Shown here in pieces: positions 1-8,467 of a DNA stretch of 64,000 nucleotides (its first letter is position 1; every line of letters begins with the position of its first letter). The DNA lies in contig NZ_BQID01000003.1 in NCBI RefSeq assembly GCF_021602345.1, positions 124,001-188,000 on the forward strand, written 5' to 3'. The translations under genes and the position numbers were made by a program. Below the pieces are notes generated by a model that saw nothing but the letters and a program-made list of their open reading frames with translations, made no database searches and was not told the origin of the DNA. The DNA comes from Pseudomonas pharyngis (GTDB lineage Bacteria; Pseudomonadota; Gammaproteobacteria; Pseudomonadales; Pseudomonadaceae).

Positions 1-649
1 GCGCTTCGCCGGCATCGCGACCGCCGATGATCACCTGGCTCAGGTGCGCCGGGGCATCGCTGAAGTTCTTCAGTACGCGCTCGAACAGCGCCTGACAGGC
101 CAGTGCGGTCAGCGGGGTTTTCTCCGAGGGCTTCCACACCACCGGGTTGCCGCAGACCAGCGCCAGCGTGGTGTTCCACGCCCACACCGCCACCGGGAAG
201 TTGAACGCACTGATCACGCCGACCACGCCCAGCGGGTGCCAGGTTTCACGCATGTGGTGGCCCGGGCGCTCGGAGGCGATGGTCAAACCGTACAACTGGC
301 GGGACAGGCCGACGGCGAAATCGCAGATGTCGATCATCTCCTGCACTTCACCGAGGCCTTCCTGGGTGATCTTGCCCGCTTCCCAGGACACCAGCTCACC
401 GAGTTCGGTCTTGTATTCACGCAGCACTTCGCCGAACTGACGCACCAGTTCGCCACGACGCGGGGCCGGCACCTTGCGCCAATGTTCGAACGCATGATCG
501 GCGCGACTGATGTGCTGCTCGACTTCGGCCGGGCCTTCCCAGTTCACGGCGCCGATGCGGCTGCCGTCGATGGGCGAATGCACCGGCACTTTGCCGTTCT
601 GGTACAGGGCCGGGTCCACACCTAGACGATCAAGCAATGCAGCAACCAT
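1..649 (-). CDS. amaB: L-piperidine-6-carboxylate / alpha-aminoadipic semialdehyde dehydrogenase (N-terminal part)
   Basis: This is the first 216 residues of an aldehyde dehydrogenase of the ALDH7A1/antiquitin type; the rest, including the catalytic cysteine, lies beyond the left edge. The protein starts MVAALLDRLGVDP, with GAGGAG a few bases upstream, and contains the family stretch ISAFNFPVAVWAWN followed by GNPVVWKPSEKTP, the NAD-binding lysine region. In Pseudomonas this enzyme oxidises piperideine-6-carboxylate (the semialdehyde form) to alpha-aminoadipate in the pipecolate branch of lysine catabolism. The divergent LysR gene next to it is the usual neighbour in P. putida-like genomes. 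The family is certain; the exact substrate is inferred from similarity and context. Confidence 0.85.
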   Translation of the reverse strand, partial: MVAALLDRLGVDPALYQNGKVPVHSPIDGSRIGAVNWEGPAEVEQHISRADHAFEHWRKVPAPRRGELVRQFGEVLREYKTELGELVSWEAGKITQEGLGEVQEMIDICDFAVGLSRQLYGLTIASERPGHHMRETWHPLGVVGVISAFNFPVAVWAWNTTLALVCGNPVVWKPSEKTPLTALACQALFERVLKNFSDAPAHLSQVIIGGRDAGEA

Positions 650-810
650 GGGTCACTCCTCAAGCAAAAAACTGAATGTGTGCGGGCGCGTTTTCACGAC
701 CGGGCAGACCTTTAGTTGTAGCGTCAGGAAGGCTGTGCAACAAACGACCTTTACGCGAGATATCATTCCGTTTATTCATGCTGCGCAGAAAGACAAGAAA
801 AGGATCGCCC

Positions 811-1716
811 ATGCTGAACAAACGCCACTTGCCGTCGATCACCGCGTTGCAGTGCTTCGAGGCCGTGACCCGGCACCTGAGTTTCACTCGGGCCGCCGAG
901 GAACTGAACCTGACCCAGAGCGCTGTCAGCAAGCAGGTGGCGCAGCTCGAAGAATTGCTGCAGCACTTGTTGTTCCGCCGGGTACGCCGGCGTTTGCAGA
1001 TGACCCCGGCCGGCGATCTGTACCTGGTGGAAGTCAGAAAAATCCTGACCCAGGTCGAGATGTCGACCCATTACCTGCGTTCCTACGGCGGCGAAACCGA
1101 AGTCCTGCGCGTCTCCACGCCCTCGACCTTCGGCGCCCGCTGGCTGGTGCCGCGCCTCAAGGGCTGGCGCCTGCGTCACCCGTCGATTCACCTGGACCTG
1201 TGCAACGAGCAGGAGGCCGATGACCTGCTGCAAGGGCGCAGCGACCTGGCGTTCTATTTCGGCCAGGGTTCACGCCCCGGCACCGAATGCCTGAAGCTGT
1301 TCGGCGAAGAGCTGGTGCCAGTCTGCGCGCCGAGCAGCCTCCCAGGCATTCCGTTGACTGATCCAACGCAACTCACCGATCTGGTCCTGCTGCAGAATGC
1401 TTCGCGCCCGCAAGCGTGGCACGACTGGTTCGACAGCCAGGGCTACCAGACCGAACACAGCTACCACGGCCCGCGCTTCGAAACCTTTTATATGTGCATC
1501 CGCGCCGCCCAGGTCGGCTGCGGCGTCGCCCTGCTGCCGAGGTTTCTGGTGGAAGAGGAATTGGCCGACGGCAAACTGGTCATTCCCTGGCAGCATGCGA
1601 TGCCCAGCACCGATGCGTATTACCTGGCTTATCCGGAACACGCGGCGGAAGTGCCCAAGGTACGGGATTTCGTGAAGTGGATGCTGGAGCAGATCGACAG
1701 TACTAATGCCGACTGA
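811..1716 (+). CDS. LysR-family transcriptional regulator (GcvA-like), divergent from amaB
   Basis: A 301-residue LysR-type regulator. The N-terminal winged helix is at residues 8-66 (SITALQCFEAVTRHLSFTRA, then LTQSAVSKQVAQLEELL); the periplasmic-binding-protein-like effector domain fills residues about 95-295. I chose ATG 811 because AAAGGA precedes it at normal spacing and the open frame upstream (from 676) lacks LysR sequence. It is transcribed away from amaB across a 160-base divergent promoter region. This arrangement, and the pairing with amaB in other pseudomonads, suggests that it controls lysine/pipecolate catabolism. The inducer cannot be told from sequence. Confidence 0.9.
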   Translation: MLNKRHLPSITALQCFEAVTRHLSFTRAAEELNLTQSAVSKQVAQLEELLQHLLFRRVRRRLQMTPAGDLYLVEVRKILTQVEMSTHYLRSYGGETEVLRVSTPSTFGARWLVPRLKGWRLRHPSIHLDLCNEQEADDLLQGRSDLAFYFGQGSRPGTECLKLFGEELVPVCAPSSLPGIPLTDPTQLTDLVLLQNASRPQAWHDWFDSQGYQTEHSYHGPRFETFYMCIRAAQVGCGVALLPRFLVEEELADGKLVIPWQHAMPSTDAYYLAYPEHAAEVPKVRDFVKWMLEQIDSTNAD

Positions 1717-1758
1717 CCTGAGTGAAAACGCGTTGTATTGCGCCGGCTCGGCGAATCG

Positions 1759-2568
1759 TCACGCAATTACAAACAGGCCATCAACAAACTTGGTTTGAGT
1801 GAGTCGCGCGCGCAGGTCGTCATCGATAACCGGATCATCAACGTCATAAAGTCGCACCCGGCGATAAGCATCGATCCGATTGATTTCCGGTCCAAGATAC
1901 TCCCAAACGACCCGCGAACAAGCCGGAGCACGATGGTCAGCGGCGGACACACCCATTTTCAGACCGTTGAGCCGTGTGATGCAGCTTTTGAAGCTTGGTA
2001 TGAGAATAGTTTGGCTGATCTCGTTCGAGGTCAGCGACTCGTAGTCGATAAGAAACAAGCGATCTCTCAGGTAGTAAGCGAACCCAACGTATTGATACCG
2101 TTCAAATTCGCCTTCGGTACCCGTGATCTGTAAGCGCTCGTTTCGCTCATAGACAATGTCTGACCCATCTTCTCGGACGTGCACCAGTGAACACAAAATC
2201 GAGCCAGGCTCCGTCATAGCGTGGTAATACTCATAGTAATACCCGATGTGCGCCTTGAGCTCCGGCGAGGACCGTTGACGCAAGTGTCCTAGCATTCTCT
2301 GCGGTGCCGTTTGTTCATCGACGGTGCTGGTTTTCCTGGATTTCACGCCAATCAGTGTGATGAATTGCTCGGTTGGAAGAGCGATTTCAAACTCTTCAAC
2401 CCCGAAAAAATCGCAGATTCTTTTCAGGTTGAAGGCTGTAGGAATGCTGTTACCGCAAAGATACTTATTGAATTGCCCACGATTAATCGGAATCCTCCTA
2501 CAGACTTCCGCGACAGATCTGTAGTGACTGCACAAAAGCCTTAAGTTAGCTGGAAGAGACTCCCACAT
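1759..2568 (-). CDS. XRE-type helix-turn-helix regulator with unknown C-terminal domain
   Basis: A 269-residue protein. Residues 1-60 form a Cro/C1-like helix-turn-helix (LRLLCSHYRSVAEVCRRIP, then INRGQFNKYLCGNSIP and LKRICDFFGV). The remaining roughly 200 residues have no family I recognise and may sense a ligand. The start at 2568 (MWESLPANL) has AAGGA six bases upstream; the frame runs further up to 2622, but without a good ribosome site. It is divergent from the AGCS symporter gene, separated by 176 bases that contain a perfect 16-base palindrome, so it probably regulates that transporter. Codon use is more AT-rich than the neighbouring core genes, consistent with an acquired pair. Confidence 0.75.
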   Translation of the reverse strand: MWESLPANLRLLCSHYRSVAEVCRRIPINRGQFNKYLCGNSIPTAFNLKRICDFFGVEEFEIALPTEQFITLIGVKSRKTSTVDEQTAPQRMLGHLRQRSSPELKAHIGYYYEYYHAMTEPGSILCSLVHVREDGSDIVYERNERLQITGTEGEFERYQYVGFAYYLRDRLFLIDYESLTSNEISQTILIPSFKSCITRLNGLKMGVSAADHRAPACSRVVWEYLGPEINRIDAYRRVRLYDVDDPVIDDDLRARLTQTKFVDGLFVIA

Positions 2569-2676
2569 AAATATCCTTGAAACTGTTTTAGAAGGCGCAA
2601 CCATAGCAGCAACTCGCATCACTTTTAAGCAAGTTGCGAAATTGCGCCCGGCGAAATATGGCTGGATATTACGAGC

Positions 2677-2692
2677 CCTGAAAGGTTTCAGG
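2677..2692. promoter_or_regulatory. 16-base perfect palindrome between regulator and symporter (candidate operator)
   Basis: CCTGAAAGGTTTCAGG is a perfect inverted repeat located 53 bases before the symporter start. It is immediately followed by TTGACC, a possible -35 element, at 2694-2699. No clear -10 hexamer follows at 17 bases. The position fits an operator for the divergent helix-turn-helix protein; this is an inference. Confidence 0.45.
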
Positions 2693-2744
2693 ACTTGACC
2701 AGCTAATAAAAAACGCCAGCACTTTCAATAGCAAGGAGCTTTGA

Positions 2745-4205
2745 ATGCTAGACATCATCAACGACTTTCTTACGGGAAAGGTTTTGATCCCTGTAGTCCT
2801 TGGACTGGGTAGCTATTTCACCATCCGATCACGGTTTGTCCAGTTCAGATACTTCATGCACATGTTTACCGTTCTACTGGGCAGTTGGCGCAGCGGCAGC
2901 CACCATCTGAGTTCGTTTCAGGCATTGACCCTCAGCCTCGCTGGGCGGGTGGGCACGGGGAATATCGTCGGGGTCGGAATTGCTGTGAGCATGGGAGGCC
3001 CAGGCGCAGTGTTCTGGATGTGGATGACAGCCTTGCTCGGCATGTCGAGTAGCTTCTTCGAATGCACACTGGGCCAACTCTACAAACGTAGCGATGGGAA
3101 TGGCCTGTTCCGAGGCGGCCCCTCCTGGTACATCGAGCACGGTCTGGACAAACGCTGGCTCGGAACAATTGCAGCGCTTCTACTGCTAGTGACGTTTGGC
3201 TTTGCAATCAATGGTCTCGAATCGCATGCAGTCTCACATTCGCTGAAAGACGCTTTCGGTCTGGCGCCCATGTGGTCAGGACTCACATTGTCCCTGCTGC
3301 TCGGGGCAGTTTTTATTGGTGGGATAAAACGAATAGCTGCCGTAGCCGACTTGTTGGTGCCGTTGAAGGTTCTCGCTTACGTCGGCGTGACGAGTTACGT
3401 GATCGTGCTGCAGTTCGATCAGGTTCCACCAATGCTGATGACTATCATCCAAAGCGCGTTCGGTCTGGATCAAGCCTTTGGTGGATTGATCGGCAGCGCA
3501 ATCGTCATGGGTGTGAGACGTGGTGTGTTTTCCAATGAAGCGGGCCTGGGCAGCGCTCCCAATGTCGCGTCAGTGGCGAAAATCGACCATCCGGTGGCCC
3601 AAGGCGTCGTGCAGGCATTCAGCGTTTTCATCGATACGTTCGTGATTTGTACCTGCACGGCACTACTCATTTTGCTTTCGGGTTTCTACGCGCCGGGATT
3701 TGAGGGCGACGGCGTTGCGCTGGCACAAAACTCGTTGGCAGCCGTGGTCGGTGAATGGGGGCGAATGTTCATCAGCGTGGTGCTGGCGCTGTTCGTCTTC
3801 ACGGCGATGCTCTACAACTACTACCTGGGGGAAAACAGCCTTCGGTTCATGTTTGGCGAACCCCGAAAAACGCTGTTTTTCTACCGTTCGCTGGTATTGG
3901 TTTTGGTGTTCTGGGGGGCGGTAGAGGACCTTTCGACCGTGCTTGCTTTCGCCGACATCACCATGACGTTGCTGGCGCTGGTCAACCTTGTAGCCATGGC
4001 AATGCTGTTTAAAGTTTGTCTCCGGATCTTGCGAGATTACGACGAGCAGCGTCGTGTCGGAATCAATACGCCCATTTTCGATTCCAGCAAGTTTCTTGAT
4101 CTTGATCTCGACCCGTTGGCTTGGCCGCCGCAACCAAGAGAACTACAAACGATGAATCGCAGTTTGTCATCGGTAGCCAACGAAGCAACTACACAATCAG
4201 CTTAA
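2745..4205 (+). CDS. AGCS-family sodium:alanine/glycine symporter
   Basis: A 486-residue inner-membrane carrier of the alanine-or-glycine:cation symporter family (AlsT/DagA type). Family marks are SLAGRVGTGNIVGVG near residue 65, the GMSSSFFECTLGQLYK segment near 105, and GVRRGVFSNEAGLGSAPNVA near 255-275. About ten hydrophobic helices are visible. AAGGAG lies at proper spacing before the ATG. It imports a small neutral amino acid with sodium; the exact substrate is unknown. The C-terminal 50 residues are a polar cytoplasmic tail. The divergent XRE-type gene upstream is the likely regulator. No other transport or catabolic gene accompanies it, so it is a two-gene cassette. Confidence 0.9.
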   Translation: MLDIINDFLTGKVLIPVVLGLGSYFTIRSRFVQFRYFMHMFTVLLGSWRSGSHHLSSFQALTLSLAGRVGTGNIVGVGIAVSMGGPGAVFWMWMTALLGMSSSFFECTLGQLYKRSDGNGLFRGGPSWYIEHGLDKRWLGTIAALLLLVTFGFAINGLESHAVSHSLKDAFGLAPMWSGLTLSLLLGAVFIGGIKRIAAVADLLVPLKVLAYVGVTSYVIVLQFDQVPPMLMTIIQSAFGLDQAFGGLIGSAIVMGVRRGVFSNEAGLGSAPNVASVAKIDHPVAQGVVQAFSVFIDTFVICTCTALLILLSGFYAPGFEGDGVALAQNSLAAVVGEWGRMFISVVLALFVFTAMLYNYYLGENSLRFMFGEPRKTLFFYRSLVLVLVFWGAVEDLSTVLAFADITMTLLALVNLVAMAMLFKVCLRILRDYDEQRRVGINTPIFDSSKFLDLDLDPLAWPPQPRELQTMNRSLSSVANEATTQSA

Positions 4206-4220
4206 ATAATTAAGCCGAGC

Positions 4221-4251
4221 GCTGAGCCATTCGACCCCGCAATGGCTCAGC
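4221..4251. terminator. Perfect 11-base stem-loop after the symporter gene
   Basis: GCTGAGCCATT and AATGGCTCAGC form an 11-base perfect stem with a nine-base loop, 16 bases after the symporter stop codon. No run of T follows on the plus strand, so it may stabilise the mRNA 3' end or need Rho rather than act as a classical intrinsic terminator. Confidence 0.5.
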
Positions 4252-4341
4252 AAACCAATACTTAAGCCCCCACCAAATTGGCTGGAAAAACAAACAGCTC
4301 TTCTACTAATTAAGCCAAAAACAATTATCAGGACGCGTCCG

Positions 4342-4611
4342 ATGAATCGTTATTCCCCACTTAAAGCCAATGCGACCAACAGTCCAACTTACTTAATAGA
4401 CACACACGCCGCACCCAGCCAGTTGTTCGAAGATGCCTGCTTCAGAATCCGCGCTGCTGTCAGCCTTCTGGAGACCCTGACATCCGTAACCATCAAGGAC
4501 ATCAATGACTCAGATCTGTACCGACTGATACTTCCCGTTTATGTATTACTTCAAGATGGCGTTGACACACTCGACCAGGTTTCCTTCAAGGGAGACTTCA
4601 CTCATGGCTGA
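4342..4611 (+). CDS. Small hypothetical protein (89 aa)
   Basis: An 89-residue soluble protein with AGGA nine bases before the ATG. After a polar N-terminus, residues 27-80 look helical (LFEDACFRIRAAVSLLETLT ... LYRLILPVYVLLQDGVDTL). The layout resembles the many short Pseudomonas proteins of the DUF3077 type, but the match is too weak to assign. Its last eight bases overlap the next gene, whose Shine-Dalgarno lies inside this one, so the two are translationally coupled. Function unknown. Confidence 0.6.
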   Translation: MNRYSPLKANATNSPTYLIDTHAAPSQLFEDACFRIRAAVSLLETLTSVTIKDINDSDLYRLILPVYVLLQDGVDTLDQVSFKGDFTHG

Positions 4612-4834
4612 AAAAGCAACCTATGCAATGCTCAGGGCAGCAATGATCAAAGCGGTTGAAACCAACCTCATCCCTAGACATTCGCGTCTCGCAGAGTACA
4701 TAAAAAGTTGGGAACGACTTGAGCTGGTCATTCAAGCCTCCCTCGATGTGTATCCCGAACAAAAAGCTGCTGCAGGAAAAAAAAAGCAAAAGCCGTCAAA
4801 AACAAAAGCAGGCCACCGAACAAAAAATCTCTAG
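4604..4834 (+). CDS. Small basic hypothetical protein (76 aa) coupled to the preceding gene
   Basis: The start ATG at 4604 is preceded by AAGGGAG inside the 3' end of the upstream gene, with an eight-base overlap. The first 50 residues are helical (MAEKATYAMLRAAMIKAVET, then RLAEYIKSWERLELVIQASL). The tail is extremely lysine-rich (GKKKQKPSKTKAGHRTKNL), suggesting nucleic-acid contact or disorder. Codons GGA-AAA-AAA-AAG create a nine-A run containing the heptamer A-AAA-AAG, a known -1 slippery sequence; frameshifting would replace the tail and end at 4863. Function unknown. Confidence 0.6.
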   Translation: MAEKATYAMLRAAMIKAVETNLIPRHSRLAEYIKSWERLELVIQASLDVYPEQKAAAGKKKQKPSKTKAGHRTKNL

Positions 4835-4914
4835 CAATCTTCATCCAGGATATGCGCCACTAGCGCCATTGATTGATACCGCGCCCACCGCGCGGTCCGC
4901 CTGGAGACCCCTTT

Positions 4915-6138
4915 ATGAGCGAGAGTGTGTTTGCCGATCGCATCGTGCAGAACCTGCTCGACACCGACTTCTACAAACTGACGATGATGCAGGCGGTGCT
5001 GCACAACTACCCCAACGTCGAAGTCGAATGGGAGTTCCGTTGCCGTAACAGTGAGGATCTGCGCCCTTATCTGGCGGAGATCCGCTTCCAGGTCGAGCGT
5101 CTGGCCGAGTTGAGCCTGAGCGCCGATCAGTTGAGTTTTCTCGAGCGCATCTCGTTCCTCAAGCCGGATTTCCTGCGGTTCCTCGGTCTGTTCCGTTTCA
5201 ACCTGCGCTACCTGCACACCGGCATCGAGAACGGCGAGCTGTTCATCCGCCTGCGCGGGCCGTGGCTGCATGTGATTCTGTTTGAAGTGCCGCTGCTGGC
5301 GATCGTCAGCGAAGTGCGCAACCGCTATCGCTACCGCGAAACGGTGCTGGAACAGGCCCGCGAACAGCTGTATCGCAAGTTCGACTGGCTGACCGCCAAT
5401 GCCTCGGCCGAAGAACTTTCGCAATTGCAGGTCGCCGATTTCGGCACACGCCGCAGGTTTTCCTACCGCGTGCAGGAAGAAGTGGTAAACGTGCTCAAAC
5501 ACGATTTCCCCGGACGCTTCGTCGGCACCAGCAACGTGCATCTGTCCCGCGAACTGGACATGAAACCGCTGGGCACCATGGCCCACGAATGGATCATGGC
5601 CCACCAGCAACTCGGCCCGCGACTGATCGACAGCCAGATCGCCGCCCTCGATTGCTGGGTCCGCGAGTACCGCGGCTTGTTGGGGATCGCCCTCACGGAC
5701 TGCATCACCACCGACGCGTTCCTCGGCGATTTCGATCTGTTCTTCGCCAAGCTGTTCGACGGTCTGCGCCACGACTCCGGGGACCCGGTGCTGTGGGGCG
5801 AAAAATGCATCGCCCACTATCACAAGCTCGGCATCGACCCGATGAGCAAGACGTTGGTGTTCTCCGACAGCCTGACCCTGCCCAAGTCGCTGGAGATCTT
5901 CCGGGCCCTGTGCGGCCGGATCAACGTCAGCTTCGGCATCGGCACCAACCTGACCTGTGACATTCCGGGTGTCGAACCGATGAGCATCGTGCTTAAAATG
6001 ACCGCCTGCAACGGCCAACCGGTGGCGAAGATCTCCGACGAGCCGGGCAAGACCCACTGCAAAGACCCGAATTTCGTCGCCTACTTGCGACACGTTTTCC
6101 AGGTTCCTGCCGTTTCCAGCCTTTCCAGCAAGGAGTGA
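4915..6138 (+). CDS. pncB: Nicotinate phosphoribosyltransferase
   Basis: A 407-residue enzyme that joins nicotinate to PRPP (with ATP hydrolysis) to give nicotinate mononucleotide, the entry step of the Preiss-Handler NAD salvage route. Recognisable segments are [16 protein letters not shown] at the N-terminus, the [14 protein letters not shown] stretch carrying the regulatory histidine, [11 protein letters not shown] and the phosphoribosyl-binding region SFGIGTNLT near residue 345. The start at 4915 has GGAG upstream; the frame extends to 4873 but that part is not conserved family sequence. nadE follows after four bases, so both NAD salvage steps are co-transcribed. Confidence 0.97.
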   Translation: MSESVFADRIVQNLLDTDFYKLTMMQAVLHNYPNVEVEWEFRCRNSEDLRPYLAEIRFQVERLAELSLSADQLSFLERISFLKPDFLRFLGLFRFNLRYLHTGIENGELFIRLRGPWLHVILFEVPLLAIVSEVRNRYRYRETVLEQAREQLYRKFDWLTANASAEELSQLQVADFGTRRRFSYRVQEEVVNVLKHDFPGRFVGTSNVHLSRELDMKPLGTMAHEWIMAHQQLGPRLIDSQIAALDCWVREYRGLLGIALTDCITTDAFLGDFDLFFAKLFDGLRHDSGDPVLWGEKCIAHYHKLGIDPMSKTLVFSDSLTLPKSLEIFRALCGRINVSFGIGTNLTCDIPGVEPMSIVLKMTACNGQPVAKISDEPGKTHCKDPNFVAYLRHVFQVPAVSSLSSKE

Positions 6139-6142
6139 ATTC

Positions 6143-6970
6143 ATGCAAGCCGTACAGCGTGAGATTGCTGAACAGCTCAACGTTCAGCCGCCGTTCGCCG
6201 ATTACCAGGCCCTCGAAGCGGAAGTCGCCCGCCGCATCACCTTCATCCAGGATTGCCTGACCAGTTCCGGACTCAAGACCCTGGTGCTGGGCATCAGCGG
6301 CGGGGTCGATTCGCTGACCGCCGGCCTTTTGGCCCAGCGCGCCATGCGTGAACTGCGCGAGCGCACCGGTGACGAGGCCTACAAGTTCATCGCCGTGCGC
6401 CTGCCGTACGACGTGCAGTTCGACGAACACGACGCCCAGGCTTCGGTGGACTTCATCGCCCCGGACGAGCGCCACACCGTCAACATCGGCCCGGCAGTAA
6501 AGTCCCTGGCCAGCGAAGTCGCAGCCTTCGAAGGCAAGCACGCGGTGTCGGTGGATTTCGTGCTCGGCAACACCAAGGCGCGGATGCGCATGGTCGCCCA
6601 GTACACCATCGCCGGCGCGGCCCACGGCCTGGTGATCGGCACCGACCACGCGGCGGAAGCGGTGATGGGTTTCTTCACCAAGTTCGGTGACGGCGCCTGC
6701 GACCTGGCCCCACTCAGCGGTCTGGTGAAAAACCAGGTCCGGGCCATCGCCCGCAGCTTTGGCGCACCGGAATCGCTGGTGGAAAAAGTGCCGACGGCGG
6801 ATCTGGAAGACCTGTCGCCGGGCAAGCCGGATGAAGCCTCCCACGGCGTGACCTACGCCGAAATCGACGCTTTCCTGCACGGCGAGCCGGTGCGTCAGGA
6901 AGCGTTCGACATCATCGTCAACACCTACAAAAAGACTCATCACAAACGCGTGATGCCGTTTGCGCCTTGA
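6143..6970 (+). CDS. nadE: NH3-dependent NAD(+) synthetase
   Basis: A 275-residue N-type ATP pyrophosphatase that amidates nicotinate adenine dinucleotide with ammonia to make NAD. The P-loop motif SGGVDS is at residues 52-57; other signatures are [20 protein letters not shown] and the closing [10 protein letters not shown]. There is no glutaminase domain, so it is the ammonia-dependent form. AAGGAG lies before the ATG, four bases after pncB ends, making a pncB-nadE operon that is closed by the hairpin at 6982. Confidence 0.97.
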   Translation: MQAVQREIAEQLNVQPPFADYQALEAEVARRITFIQDCLTSSGLKTLVLGISGGVDSLTAGLLAQRAMRELRERTGDEAYKFIAVRLPYDVQFDEHDAQASVDFIAPDERHTVNIGPAVKSLASEVAAFEGKHAVSVDFVLGNTKARMRMVAQYTIAGAAHGLVIGTDHAAEAVMGFFTKFGDGACDLAPLSGLVKNQVRAIARSFGAPESLVEKVPTADLEDLSPGKPDEASHGVTYAEIDAFLHGEPVRQEAFDIIVNTYKKTHHKRVMPFAP

Positions 6971-6981
6971 ATCCAGGGCAT

Positions 6982-7011
6982 AAAAAAAGCGTCCTTCGGG
7001 ACGCTTTTTTT
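6982..7011. terminator. Bidirectional intrinsic terminator between nadE and azu
   Basis: AAAAAAAGCGTCC, loop TTCG, GGACGCTTTTTTT: a strong stem with T-runs on both strands, placed between two convergent genes. It serves nadE on plus and azurin on minus. Confidence 0.92.
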
Positions 7012-7024
7012 GACCGTGTGTTGC

Positions 7025-7471
7025 TTACTTCAGGGTCACGGTGCCTTTCATCATCGAGATGTGGCCCGGGAACGAGCAGAAGAAGCCGTACTTCTCGTCA
7101 GCCTTGAGCTTGGACACGTCGAAGGTCACCGAGTCGGTTTCCTTGGCGCCGATGATCTTGGTGTGAGCGATGACGCGCTCGTCACCGTCCTTCAGGTAGT
7201 TCTTGTCGATGCCGGCGGCCAGGCCGTCGGTGGCGATCGGCTGCATGTCGGCTTCTTTGCTGATTACCAGGTTATGGCCCATGACGTTCTTCGGCAGGCT
7301 GCCGGAGTGGGTCAGCTCGACGGTGAAGGTCTTGCAGCTCTTGTCGATTTCGATGGCCTTGGTGTTGAAGGACATCTGGTCGGTGGAATCAACGGTGGTT
7401 TTGCACTCGGCAGCCATCAATTGGCTGCTGGCCAGCGCCAGCAGGGATACCGCAACAACTTTGGAAAACAT
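7025..7471 (-). CDS. azu: Azurin precursor (blue copper protein)
   Basis: A 148-residue precursor with a 20-residue signal peptide ([20 protein letters not shown]) and a 128-residue mature protein starting AECKT, the classic azurin length. Type 1 copper ligands are visible: Gly-His in VMGHNLV (His46), the Cys112/His117 loop FFCSFPGH and Met121 in ISMMKG; the Cys3-Cys26 disulfide is also present. It shuttles electrons in the periplasm. The start at 7471 has GGAG upstream. In P. aeruginosa azu is induced at low oxygen by ANR, and an ANR/FNR-like box lies upstream at 7543. Confidence 0.97.
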   Translation of the reverse strand: MFSKVVAVSLLALASSQLMAAECKTTVDSTDQMSFNTKAIEIDKSCKTFTVELTHSGSLPKNVMGHNLVISKEADMQPIATDGLAAGIDKNYLKDGDERVIAHTKIIGAKETDSVTFDVSKLKADEKYGFFCSFPGHISMMKGTVTLK

Positions 7472-7542
7472 GGTGAATCTCCAAGGCAGGGTTAACAAAA
7501 CACGAATGGTTGGAAGACTGCCTGAAATCTTCGCAAGTTCCT

Positions 7543-7556
7543 ATGACTTGAGTCAA
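7543..7556 (-). promoter_or_regulatory. Candidate ANR/FNR box upstream of azurin
   Basis: On the minus strand the sequence is TTGACTCAAGTCAT, close to the FNR/ANR consensus TTGAT-N4-ATCAA, with its centre about 78 bases before the azu start codon. A -10 hexamer at class II spacing is only weakly present, so this is a candidate. Confidence 0.4.
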
Positions 7557-7663
7557 AAATTGTATACAACTTTCAGGCTATGACACTCATCGAAACAATC
7601 TAACAGCCAGACGTTTGGCCGGGCCGTATCTTCAGGGCTCGACACTCATCTGGAGCATCCGTC

Positions 7664-7753
7664 ATGTCCTTCAACAGCCTGTTGTGCAGTCTGCTCTCTG
7701 CTTACGCCTGTGGCGCCAGCGGTACCTGTGAAACCCCGAAACGCGAAGTCTAG
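7664..7753 (+). CDS. Possible 29-residue small protein upstream of the LOG gene
   Basis: An ATG with GGAG eight bases upstream opens a 29-codon frame, [19 protein letters not shown] followed by [10 protein letters not shown]. The codons are typical of Pseudomonas (mostly G or C at third positions), and the peptide has three cysteines and a hydrophobic N-terminal half. It ends 58 bases before the LOG-family gene on the same strand. I know no family; it might be a small membrane peptide or an upstream leader ORF. Confidence 0.35.
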   Translation: MSFNSLLCSLLSAYACGASGTCETPKREV

Positions 7754-7811
7754 CCCTTGGATCAAGACGTGCCAGCCATTACCCTGTGACCGATTGACCC
7801 AGGAGGAAGGC

Positions 7812-8399
7812 ATGTCTCTCACATCCGTTTGTGTATTTTGCGGTGCCAACGCCGGCACCACTCCGGCGTACACCGAAGCCGCCATCGCCCTCGGCACAGC
7901 TATCGCCGAGCGTAAGCTGACGCTGGTCTACGGCGGTGGCGCTGTCGGCCTGATGGGGATTGTCGCCGACGCTGCACTGGCGGCCGGTGGCGAAGTGATC
8001 GGCATCATCCCGCAGAGCCTGATGGACAAGGAAATCGGTCACAAGAGCCTGACGCGCCTGGAAGTGGTCGACGGCATGCACGCCCGCAAGGCGCGAATGG
8101 CCGAACTCAGCGATGCGTTCATCGCCCTGCCCGGTGGCCTCGGCACCCTGGAAGAGTTGTTCGAAGTCTGGACCTGGGGCCAGCTCGGCTACCACGGCAA
8201 GCCGCTGGGCCTGCTGGAAGTGAACGGTTTCTACAGCAAACTCACTGCATTTCTCGATCACATCGTCGGCGAAGGCTTCGTTCGTGCGCCGCACCGTGAC
8301 ATGCTGCAAGTGAGTGAATCGCCGCAAACGCTGCTCGAGGCTCTCGACCACTGGAAGCCCACCGTCACGCCCAAGTGGGTCGACCAGAAACCCGATTAA
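7812..8399 (+). CDS. LOG-family (TIGR00730) cytokinin riboside 5'-monophosphate phosphoribohydrolase-like protein
   Basis: A 195-residue Rossmann-fold protein. It has the LOG active-site motif PGGLGTLEE at residues 107-115 and the conserved arginine in ARKARM (residues 91-96), plus the glycine-rich nucleotide-binding stretch [15 protein letters not shown] enzymes cleave ribose 5-phosphate from cytokinin nucleotides or AMP-like molecules; in bacteria the physiological substrate is often unclear. AGGAGG precedes ATG 7812. The position beside azu matches P. aeruginosa, where the same family member sits next to azurin. Confidence 0.92.
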   Translation: MSLTSVCVFCGANAGTTPAYTEAAIALGTAIAERKLTLVYGGGAVGLMGIVADAALAAGGEVIGIIPQSLMDKEIGHKSLTRLEVVDGMHARKARMAELSDAFIALPGGLGTLEELFEVWTWGQLGYHGKPLGLLEVNGFYSKLTAFLDHIVGEGFVRAPHRDMLQVSESPQTLLEALDHWKPTVTPKWVDQKPD

Positions 8400-8467
8400 C
8401 CGCCGGGCACCGATACAGGGCAGAATACGCGCCGCTCAACCTCACCTTCGACCCCAGAGGATCGCCC

